In this document: one piece after another, positions 17,802 through 25,362 of the stretch
How the letters are laid out: every line of letters starts with the position of its first letter
Numbering within the stretch: position 1 is the first letter of the stretch
Source: an uncultured Aquimarina sp.
GTDB taxonomy: Bacteria; Bacteroidota; Bacteroidia; Flavobacteriales; Flavobacteriaceae
Assembly (NCBI GenBank): GCA_947498935.1
Contig: CANMMM010000015.1
Coordinates: 62,001-126,000, forward strand
Direction of reading: 5' to 3'
Length of the DNA: 64,000 bases
Notes under the pieces: generated by a model
Databases searched by the model: none
The model's input: only the letters and a program-made list of their open reading frames with translations
Told to the model about the DNA's origin: nothing
Program-made: the position numbers and the translations under genes

Positions 17802-19634
17802 ATGTTAGCATTATCAGGACTTATTATATTGGGTATTCTGGCACAATGGGTGGCTTGGAAATGTAAAATTCCAGCGATTTTGCCACTGATTCTTATTGGC
17901 CTTTTAGTAGGGCCTATTGCTACATTGTATACGGATGATGGTTCTAAATTGATAGAGCCTATATGGAATGGAACTCAAGGGTTATTTCCTGGAGAGAGTT
18001 TGTTTTACTTCGTATCATTGGCTATTAGTATTATTCTTTTTGAAGGGGGACTGACATTAAAAAGAAGTGAAATTCTGAATGTAGGTCCTGTAATTTTAAA
18101 GTTAATTACGGTAGCAGTGATTATTACATTTTTTGGCGCTGGTCTTGCTGCTCATTTTATTTTTGGACTGAGTTGGCAGATTTCTTTCTTATTTTCTTCG
18201 CTCATCATTGTTACGGGTCCTACGGTAATTACTCCTATTCTAAGGAATATACCGCTTAAAAAAGATGTGTCTGCTGTATTGAAGTGGGAGGGTATTTTAA
18301 TTGATCCTATCGGTGCATTGATTGCTGTTTTGGTCTTCGAATTTATAAGTGTGGGGGAAGGAGAGACGTTTACCAAATTGGCTTTTATAGAGTTTGGAAA
18401 GATTGTTTTATTTGGGTTTACTTTTGGATTTACATTTGCACATGGATTGGCATTTGGTATTCGAAAGAAAGTGATTCCGCATTATTTATTAAACGTTTTT
18501 ACATTGGCTACGGTGCTGGGTGTTTTTGTATTATCAGATGCTTTTGCCCATGAGTCTGGATTGCTATCAGTGGTAGTGATGGGTATGGTACTGGGTAATA
18601 TCAATTTACCGAACATAGATGAGATTTTATATTTTAAAGAATCACTGAGTGTATTATTGATTTCTATCTTATTTATTTTACTTTCTGCTAATATCAATAT
18701 AGAGGACTTGTATCTATTACTGAATTGGAATGCATTATTTTTATTTCTAGCAGTTGTTTTTCTGGTACGGCCTATTGGTGTATTTCTGAGTTCTATTAAC
18801 TCTGGATTGAGTATTCCTGAAAAACTATTTATTAGTTGGGTAGGTCCTAGAGGTATTGTGGCTGCGGGTATTGCTTCATTATTCGGATTAAAATTAGCTA
18901 AATTAGGTGAACCAGGTGCTGAGTATATCACGCCATTAGTGTTTATGATCGTGTTGGGTACTGTGTTATTAAACGCGACTACGGCACGTTTGTTTGCTAA
19001 AATAGTAGGGGTATTTCTAAAACAGTCTGAGGGTATACTCATCGTAGGGGCGTCTAAGGTCTCTAGATTAATAGGTGTGTTTTTAAAGAATCATAATCGT
19101 AGTGTGGTGCTTATCGATAGTAATAAAGAGAATATAAGAAAGGCAAGATTACTGGGACTAGAGGCGATGGAAGAGAATATCTATAATGAGCAATTAAAGA
19201 ATGATATAGAACTGAATGATATTGGTTTTTTGATGGCGCTTACGGGTAGTGCTGATATTAATAAATATGCTATTGATACGTTTAAGCATCAGTTTGGTGA
19301 GCATGGATCGTTTAGGTTAGTGAGTGCTGATGAAATGAATGATCCTGCAAATAATCCTGATGAGGCATTGTTTTCGCATACGGATGATTATTATAAACTA
19401 CTGGATCTTGCTGAAAAATATCCTGGTATTCAGGAAACAAAAATAAATGATATTGGACATTATAAGTCATTGATTGCATTAACTAAGGAACAGGAAGAGA
19501 TTATCCCTTTATTTATCAAAACATCTGATAATGCCATTAAAATTATTACGGCTAATAGTGAACAAATAGATCGAATAGATGAAGAGAGCTATTTGATCTA
19601 TATAGGAAAACCTATAGATGTAGAAGTAATTTAA
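17802..19634 (+). CDS. CPA1-type Na+(K+)/H+ antiporter with TrkA-N domain
   Basis: A 610 aa inner-membrane antiporter exchanging cations for protons. Residues 1 to about 400 hold about 12 hydrophobic helices with the CPA1 motifs ILFEGGLTLKRSEI, TGPTVITPILRNIPL (usual TDP region) and WVGPRGIVAAGIASLF. Residues about 405-540 form a TrkA-N Rossmann domain (GILIVGASKVSRLIGVFL, then VVLIDSNKENI) that would sense nucleotide. The stop codon is inside a family B-like end: the last codons GAA-GTA-ATT-TAA form the terminal repeat of the 47-base remnant B6. Confidence 0.92.
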   Translation: MLALSGLIILGILAQWVAWKCKIPAILPLILIGLLVGPIATLYTDDGSKLIEPIWNGTQGLFPGESLFYFVSLAISIILFEGGLTLKRSEILNVGPVILKLITVAVIITFFGAGLAAHFIFGLSWQISFLFSSLIIVTGPTVITPILRNIPLKKDVSAVLKWEGILIDPIGALIAVLVFEFISVGEGETFTKLAFIEFGKIVLFGFTFGFTFAHGLAFGIRKKVIPHYLLNVFTLATVLGVFVLSDAFAHESGLLSVVVMGMVLGNINLPNIDEILYFKESLSVLLISILFILLSANINIEDLYLLLNWNALFLFLAVVFLVRPIGVFLSSINSGLSIPEKLFISWVGPRGIVAAGIASLFGLKLAKLGEPGAEYITPLVFMIVLGTVLLNATTARLFAKIVGVFLKQSEGILIVGASKVSRLIGVFLKNHNRSVVLIDSNKENIRKARLLGLEAMEENIYNEQLKNDIELNDIGFLMALTGSADINKYAIDTFKHQFGEHGSFRLVSADEMNDPANNPDEALFSHTDDYYKLLDLAEKYPGIQETKINDIGHYKSLIALTKEQEEIIPLFIKTSDNAIKIITANSEQIDRIDEESYLIYIGKPIDVEVI

Positions 19635-19670
19635 ACTTTTTAGCTGACATCAAAAAAGTGCAACCACTTC
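19623..19670 (+). repeat. Family B internal-deletion remnant (B6)
   Basis: Both ends of family B joined directly: GAAGTAATTTAAACTTTTT, then GCTGACATCAAAAAAGTG, then CAACCACTTC. The whole inner part is missing. The left end supplies the last three codons and stop of the antiporter gene. Confidence 0.65.
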
Positions 19671-19823
19671 GTAGAGACTGTACAATAAAATTTATAAATA
19701 ATAGTTTTTAACAACTATTAAACAGAAAAGAATCATGCTAAAAAAGAACTCAAGATGAGTTCACAAGTAGTTGTGATCGAGTGATTACTGATTACTAAAT
19801 TTCTTTACGTATACTCCCCCTAG

Positions 19824-20099
19824 ATGAAAAAACGAATATTAGTTCCCATTTGCAGTTTACTTTTATTTGCATCTTGTACATCTTCTGATGATGTAATAGA
19901 TACACTTGGTTTAGATTGCCTTACATTAGTTTCTGATGTCATAAAAGCTAAAAAAGCACATACAGATGATGCGTCTACGGCTAATTGTATGGCACTTTTA
20001 AGTGCCATACAGTCTTATATTACTAATGGCTGCGAGGAAGCTGAAAAATATATAAAAGAATTAGAATCTTTATCGGATTGTAGTATAGAAGTGATTTAA
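19824..20099 (+). CDS. Small Cys-rich lipoprotein, 91 aa
   Basis: Unrecognised family. A lipoprotein signal (MKKRILVPICSLLLFASC) places it on a membrane. The mature part has four further Cys with the spacing C-22-C-14-C-15-C and predicted helices between them, suggesting two disulfides. The gene at 20375 codes for a paralogue with the same pattern. The last codons GAA-GTG-ATT-TAA are the left end of repeat B7, so the C-terminus EVI was set by the repeat. Confidence 0.75.
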   Translation: MKKRILVPICSLLLFASCTSSDDVIDTLGLDCLTLVSDVIKAKKAHTDDASTANCMALLSAIQSYITNGCEEAEKYIKELESLSDCSIEVI

Positions 20100-20248
20100 A
20101 CTTTTTTCAATTTGCTATAAAAACGATCTTTTGTACTCAAATTTTGCAATTTTTGAGTTCTGTAGCGCTGCTATGCAACTAAAAAATCACTGTATTTGAT
20201 CACAAAATCTTCGATTTTCGCTGAAATCAAAAAAGTCTAAACCACTTC
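20088..20248 (+). repeat. Family B MITE-like repeat, copy B7
   Basis: Complete copy with ends GAAGTGATTTAAACTTTTTT and AAGTCTAAACCACTTC and the core TGTAGCGCTGCTATGCAAC. It overlaps the last 12 bases of the lipoprotein gene and provides its stop codon. Confidence 0.85.
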
Positions 20249-20289
20249 ATAGAATAAAGAGATAAAAAGCTATAATTATCGGTAAAAAA

Positions 20290-20323
20290 CCATTTTTTAA
20301 CAAAAAATAATGTTAAAAAATGG
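20290..20323 (+). promoter_or_regulatory. Perfect dyad before the second lipoprotein gene
   Basis: 13-base perfect inverted repeat CCATTTTTTAACA (20290-20302) / TGTTAAAAAATGG (20311-20323), followed by a T-rich stretch and a near-consensus -7 box TATATTCG (20334-20341). It could be an operator for the 20375 gene or a weak terminator for transcripts arriving from upstream. Confidence 0.4.
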
Positions 20324-20374
20324 TTTTTAATTTTATATTCGCAGGTAAACAATTTAAAACTAAACCCCTATATT

Positions 20375-20653
20375 ATGAAAAAACTTATGTATGTTGCTGT
20401 TTTAGGTATGGCAATGGGTCTTACTTCTTGTGGAGAAGATGATGTAAAAGATTTAGCATGTGATACTGCGAGAGGTCCTCTAAAAGATACGGTACAGTTG
20501 GCCATTGATGCTTATAATGATAACAAAAATGAGATTACCTGCGAGGCCGCAAAAACAGCTATTGAAACGTATAAAAGTAATGAATGTGGGGATGACTCAT
20601 TTGATACTGTTTTAGCTAGTTTATCAGAGTGTTCAGGTACAGATAGTAACTAA
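20375..20653 (+). CDS. Small Cys-rich lipoprotein, 92 aa, paralogue
   Basis: Paralogue of the gene at 19824. A lipoprotein signal (MKKLMYVAVLGMAMGLTSC) is followed by an acidic mature domain with four Cys in the spacing C-26-C-14-C-14-C and the similar ending LASLSEC (LESLSDC in the first copy). It is probably a helical, disulfide-bonded surface or periplasmic lipoprotein of unknown role. It has its own near-consensus -7 box and a strong terminator, so it is an independent unit. Confidence 0.78.
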   Translation: MKKLMYVAVLGMAMGLTSCGEDDVKDLACDTARGPLKDTVQLAIDAYNDNKNEITCEAAKTAIETYKSNECGDDSFDTVLASLSECSGTDSN

Positions 20654-20678
20654 ACTCTTTCAATATAATATATAGAAT

Positions 20679-20711
20679 AAGCCCCGCTCATGATGAGCGG
20701 GGCTTTCAGTT
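20679..20711 (+). terminator. Terminator of the second lipoprotein gene
   Basis: GC-rich perfect hairpin AAGCCCCGCTCA / TGAGCGGGGCTT with a 3-base loop and T-rich 3' side, 25 bases after the stop codon. Confidence 0.8.
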
Positions 20712-20742
20712 TTTAATCAATTATTGATTGTATACGATTCTC

Positions 20743-23661
20743 TTATAATGTTAAGAACTGTATGTGTTCTGCCCAATCACTTCCAATTACCTTAATAATG
20801 TAGATTTTATTGGATTGTACATTGAATCTATTAAGGTCTATAGCAACTGTATTATCTCCTTTTTGTGCACTAACAGTTATGCTGTTTGTTTGTGCAGTAC
20901 TACCATCTAATGCATAGATTTGATAGCTTACTTCTTGATCTTTAGCTACTGTAATTGCTAGTGTCATGATATCGCTAGATCGAACAGGGTTTGGACTGAT
21001 GGCTATTTGATTGGCCATAGCTGCTTTACTACCTACGATAGGATTAACAGTTACTGTTACAGTATCAGTAGCTTCGCAACCACCTTTTGTAGCGGTAACA
21101 GTATAGGTAGTGGTTTCCGTTGGTGTTACTGTTATAGATGCACCAGTAGCTCCATTAGACCATGTATAGCTATCCGCATCAATCGCTGAGGCAGTAAGTG
21201 TAGCACTGTCTCCATCGGTAATTGATTGATCACTTCCTGCATCTACTGTATAGTCGTTTACAGCTACTGTGATGTCATCTGTAGCTACACATCCTGCACA
21301 GTTAGCTACGCTTACACTATATGTAGTTGTCGCTTCTGGTGCTACTGTGATACTTTGCGTTGTTTCTCCTGTAGACCATAGGTAGGATACTCCTGTATTT
21401 TGTTTAGTGATACAGTCTCCAAAATTGATATTAAAATCACCGATTCCTGTATGCGCTCCAGACATATCAAACCATCCAGAGGCTCCGTATGTATTGCTAG
21501 TAGTTTCATATACATTAGCTCCGTTTCCAACTTGGAATGCAGCACCTCTAACTGATAAGTTAAAAGAGAAGTCTCCTCCAATTTGAGTTACTGTTCCTGT
21601 TAGGTCTGTATAGTATACCCATCCAGATGCATTTTCATCATTACAGAAATGTTCTTTAGGGCTTTCTGCTGGTGCAATAGTAGTTTTACCAGCGTATACT
21701 GCATTCACCTCGAAGTATGTTTTAGAGAAGAAATAATCGTACATTTTACCTGTTAAGGTAGCGGTTCCGTTAGGCAATTCTTTCCATACAAGGTCTACGT
21801 TAGAGAACCATCTTCTCTGTCCATCAGATGCTTTTAACCATGCTACGAAATCATGATCTCCTCTACAATAATCCGTATTATCAATGGCATATTCCACACA
21901 CTCTTCGCAAGTACCTTGTCCTTGTACTGCTGCTGTAAGAATTACTTCTTCTCCTGCACAAGTAGCTGTATCAGGACCAAGATCTACAGCGATTGGTTCT
22001 TTTTGGTCGATAGTGATTGTTCCTAAATTTACTGGGCATACACCATCTATCCATTGTACCCATACATCATAGGTATCTGCGGCAAGATCATCGAAGCTAA
22101 AGCTTCCTACAGCATCTGCTACACGAGTATATGTTTGTCCTCCATCAATAGAGATTTCTATATATTCTTGATCTATTGCATCTGCAAAGGTAAGAGCGAT
22201 GCTACCAGATGTACCTTCGCAATCAGCGTCTTCTGAAGTAATTTCTGCACTTGGAGCAGCTAATACTTCTACTGATACTTCATTAGAATAGATAAATTCA
22301 CCACATTTTTCTCCTTTTACTCCTCTACGATATAGTAGTTTACCAGAGGATATGTTTGGTGCTTGATAGTCTACATCATTGGCTCTAGGAATGTTTCTCC
22401 ATAATCGACTGTTTTCGGCTTTTACTTGCCATTGGTATGTAATGGTTCCTGCATCTGTAGCATCGATATCTGTACCAGTGAATAACGCTGGAGTAAATGC
22501 TTCACAATCGATCTGTGATGCTTCTATAGTTCCTGCATCTGTAATTGGTGTAGTGATGTTGATGGTTACTGTATCTGTAGCAGTACATGATCCACTACAA
22601 TCTGTAGCTGTCACTGTATATGTTCCTGCTTTATTAACAGAAATAGTGGCGGTAGTACTAGTACCTATAATTCCAGGACCTGACCAGTTATAGGTAATAG
22701 CATCATTAGATGTAGCAGGTATCTCATAACGTACATAGTCTACTAAGAAAGAACATGCTCCATTATCAACTACTCTTACAAATCGTGCAGCACTACTTAG
22801 TGTATAGGTATATTCTTTGTAATACGTAGAAGAGAAACGAAGATCGTTGTTTAAAGCTATAAATCCATTGCTTCCAGAAGTAGAAGCTTCGATTCTAGCA
22901 CTACTTACTACGCTACCGAAGTTACCACAGTGTTCTAGTTTCATACGTGTATGTATCTTCGTTCCAGCTGGTACTACTTTTCCAAAATCAATGGTTACGA
23001 AAGAAGTACCACGTCCACCACGTGTCCATAACTTAGCTCCTTTTCCGTTTCCGCAATATGCAGCATTTTTGTGTGGGTAGTAGTATGTTTGGTATCCACC
23101 AGATTGGTATAAAGTGTGGTTACAATCAGATTCTGCTTGTGTGGCACAGCTAGATTGACCTGTAACGCTGGCTGTTAATTGTGTTGTTTCTTCATCACAT
23201 TTTTCGATGTCATTACCTGCATCTACTATAAAGTTAGCACAGTTATTAGAAGGACCTCCAGGAGAACCACAGTGGTTAGGGTTTACTTTTACGATTTGTT
23301 GGTAATAGTGTCCTACTTTATACCATTTGTCAAATTCTAAGTTATTAAAGTTTTGTGCGCCATGGTTTACGAAACGTAATTTTGTATAGGTATATTCCCA
23401 TAATGCTACAGCAGTACCTGCTTGTATCGTAGTTCTAAAAACGCAGTGCTGTCTACGAGATACTTTATAGACATCGATTGCGCAACTTCCTGTATTTTTG
23501 ATAATTACTTTTTTCTTATAAGATCGTTTTGCTTCTATCCCTAGATTTTCTGTAGTTGTAGCAGCCTCTAGACTAGATTGGGATAACGATAAGAGGCATA
23601 AAAAAACAAAAAGCCCGCTGCTTAGTTTAATGGTTAAGTTTTTAAAGATAGTTTTTTTCAT
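20743..23661 (-). CDS. Large secreted T9SS cargo protein with Ig/PKD-like repeats
   Basis: A 972 aa exported protein. It starts with a signal peptide (to about residue 35), followed by a Cys-rich region, two jelly-roll-like segments (one with WTRGGRGTSFVTIDFGK), and several Ig/PKD-like repeats marked by W-S-(T/N)-G-(E/A) turns such as YLWSTGETTQSI and YTWSNGATGASI. The last ~80 residues are a type A T9SS sorting domain (ISPNPVRSSDIMTLAI, ending in IIKVIGSDWAEHIQFLTL), so it should be exported through the type IX system and attached or released. The role is unknown; adhesion is likely for such architecture. The 5' end faces a 548-base gene-free stretch. Confidence 0.88.
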   Translation of the reverse strand: MKKTIFKNLTIKLSSGLFVFLCLLSLSQSSLEAATTTENLGIEAKRSYKKKVIIKNTGSCAIDVYKVSRRQHCVFRTTIQAGTAVALWEYTYTKLRFVNHGAQNFNNLEFDKWYKVGHYYQQIVKVNPNHCGSPGGPSNNCANFIVDAGNDIEKCDEETTQLTASVTGQSSCATQAESDCNHTLYQSGGYQTYYYPHKNAAYCGNGKGAKLWTRGGRGTSFVTIDFGKVVPAGTKIHTRMKLEHCGNFGSVVSSARIEASTSGSNGFIALNNDLRFSSTYYKEYTYTLSSAARFVRVVDNGACSFLVDYVRYEIPATSNDAITYNWSGPGIIGTSTTATISVNKAGTYTVTATDCSGSCTATDTVTINITTPITDAGTIEASQIDCEAFTPALFTGTDIDATDAGTITYQWQVKAENSRLWRNIPRANDVDYQAPNISSGKLLYRRGVKGEKCGEFIYSNEVSVEVLAAPSAEITSEDADCEGTSGSIALTFADAIDQEYIEISIDGGQTYTRVADAVGSFSFDDLAADTYDVWVQWIDGVCPVNLGTITIDQKEPIAVDLGPDTATCAGEEVILTAAVQGQGTCEECVEYAIDNTDYCRGDHDFVAWLKASDGQRRWFSNVDLVWKELPNGTATLTGKMYDYFFSKTYFEVNAVYAGKTTIAPAESPKEHFCNDENASGWVYYTDLTGTVTQIGGDFSFNLSVRGAAFQVGNGANVYETTSNTYGASGWFDMSGAHTGIGDFNINFGDCITKQNTGVSYLWSTGETTQSITVAPEATTTYSVSVANCAGCVATDDITVAVNDYTVDAGSDQSITDGDSATLTASAIDADSYTWSNGATGASITVTPTETTTYTVTATKGGCEATDTVTVTVNPIVGSKAAMANQIAISPNPVRSSDIMTLAITVAKDQEVSYQIYALDGSTAQTNSITVSAQKGDNTVAIDLNRFNVQSNKIYIIKVIGSDWAEHIQFLTL

Positions 23662-24209
23662 AAGTTTGTTTTTAAACGAAAGATTTGATTTTTGGTTAAC
23701 TTCATCAAAGCCTTATGGAAATTTCTTGATAGGCCACAGAAAACGTTATTGTTATCTTGTATAAACCTATAAGAAGGACTAAAATTTGCTATTGATTTAG
23801 GGGGTACGATATCAATAGTTCAAATTTTGAAAAGAATGCGTGATGCTGTGTTTACTTCCTAATCCCTTGATTTAGTGGAACAAAGATGCTAAACAGTTTG
23901 TTTATTTTTTAATAAAAACATAAAAAAACGTTAAAAAAACATATATTTTCGTTAAAAGAAGTGTTTTCTAATTCGATAAAACTCTAAATCTTACGAATTT
24001 CTTACAAAATCAACGATTTTCTTTCAACTACTTGTTAATATTTTTTATATAAAAAACTGATAATCAGTAATTTATTTTTATTTCACAAATTATTTTTTTG
24101 ATACTATTCTAATTTTCAGTATGTTATATATCCTCTATTTGGGTATTCTGCCTGATTTGATAGTGCCTACAAAACACTTTTTAAATATTCCTTAACAAAA
24201 AGCAATGTA
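23662..24209. other. Gene-free stretch, nothing identified
   Basis: AT-rich 548 bases between the start of the T9SS cargo gene and the 3' end of the nuclease gene. I found no reading frame with protein-like character, no family A or B repeat, and no convincing hairpin terminator. It must hold the promoter of the 20743-23661 gene, which I could not place. Confidence 0.5.
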
Positions 24210-25262
24210 TTACTTTTCTTTGATGAGATAGATATATACAGGAAAATGATCGCTGTAGCCACCTGTATACTGGTGATTGACAAAACTTCTATACGGATAG
24301 CCTTTGTACTTACCTTTGGATACTTTGAGAAATTGTTTTGAAAAAATTCCAGCTTTATAGAATCGGTAGCTAGTAAAATCTTTATCGATAAGTGCTTTGG
24401 AAACGATTATTTGATCGAATAAAAACCAGTGGTCTCTCCAAGCCAGAGAACCGATGCCTTTTTGTGCTATTGCATGCATAGGATTGTACAATCCTTTGAG
24501 CGGTACGCTATTTTTTTCTTTTTGGGCAGCAAGTACTTTGGTCACACTATTATTGGAGGGATTATCGTTTAGGTCTCCCATCGTAATAATCTTAGCATAT
24601 GGATCTATATCCATTAAAGAGTCGATGATTTTTTTGTTTAACTCAGCTGCTTTTTCTCTTTTGTAGCTACTGCGCGCTTCCCCTCCGTTTCTAGAAGGCC
24701 AGTGATTGACTAGTAGATGTATCAAATCTCCATCTAAATAACCACTGACGAGTAATTGATCTCTGGTATATACTCGTTTAGTGGGATCTGTATGATCATA
24801 AAGTAACAATTCGTGCGTACTCGTAGCAGTGGGTTTAAAAAGTGTTTTTCTATATAGTAATGCGACATCTACTCCTCTTTTGTCTGGAGAATCATAGTGT
24901 ACAATTCCATAATCTTTGGCGAGTAATAGGGTATCATTTGCTAGATCTTCGACTACTTTTCGATTTTCAATTTCTGCAAGACCAATAATTGCCGGGGGTT
25001 GCTGTGTAGTATCACTTCCTATCTGTGATAGCACAGAAGCGATATGATGTATTTTTTCTTTATAACTATCTAATGTCCAATGGTCTTTTCCATCAGGTGT
25101 CTTATCATCATCAAAAGTGATAGGATCATTAATCGTATCGAACAGATTTTCTACATTATAAAACGCGATCGTATTGATTTTATATGCTGTTTTCTTCTGA
25201 GAAAACAGGGAAAAAATAAAAAAAACAAAAATCAGGGGTAACATTTCTCTAAAAAATGACAT
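24210..25262 (-). CDS. Secreted endonuclease/exonuclease/phosphatase family protein
   Basis: A 350 aa Mg-dependent phosphodiesterase-fold enzyme. I take the start at 25262 (MSFFREMLPLIFVFFIFSLFSQ), a signal peptide; a longer frame would overlap the divergent receptor gene. Family motifs in order: INTIAFYNVENLFD, the metal Glu in IGLAEIENRK, a His-bearing LLVNHWPSRNGGEA, the Asp/Asn pair in ITMGDLNDNPSN, and the terminal SDHFPVYI. It is divergent from a TonB receptor and a DUF5689 lipoprotein gene. I infer that the enzyme cuts an extracellular phosphodiester substrate, perhaps DNA, whose products are taken up. Confidence 0.88.
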   Translation of the reverse strand: MSFFREMLPLIFVFFIFSLFSQKKTAYKINTIAFYNVENLFDTINDPITFDDDKTPDGKDHWTLDSYKEKIHHIASVLSQIGSDTTQQPPAIIGLAEIENRKVVEDLANDTLLLAKDYGIVHYDSPDKRGVDVALLYRKTLFKPTATSTHELLLYDHTDPTKRVYTRDQLLVSGYLDGDLIHLLVNHWPSRNGGEARSSYKREKAAELNKKIIDSLMDIDPYAKIITMGDLNDNPSNNSVTKVLAAQKEKNSVPLKGLYNPMHAIAQKGIGSLAWRDHWFLFDQIIVSKALIDKDFTSYRFYKAGIFSKQFLKVSKGKYKGYPYRSFVNHQYTGGYSDHFPVYIYLIKEK

Positions 25263-25362
25263 TAATATGTAGTTAGTTAGTAAAAAAGCAAAACTACTTC
25301 TTTTGCAAAAGCTAGTTAATGATTGCCCCATGAATTGTTTAATTTTTAACACACACAGATTA

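Noticed and set aside
20743..23661. The 972 aa protein as part of the toxin island
   Set aside because: It is 10 kb away, on the other strand, with its own unit between, and shows no toxin or immunity neighbours.
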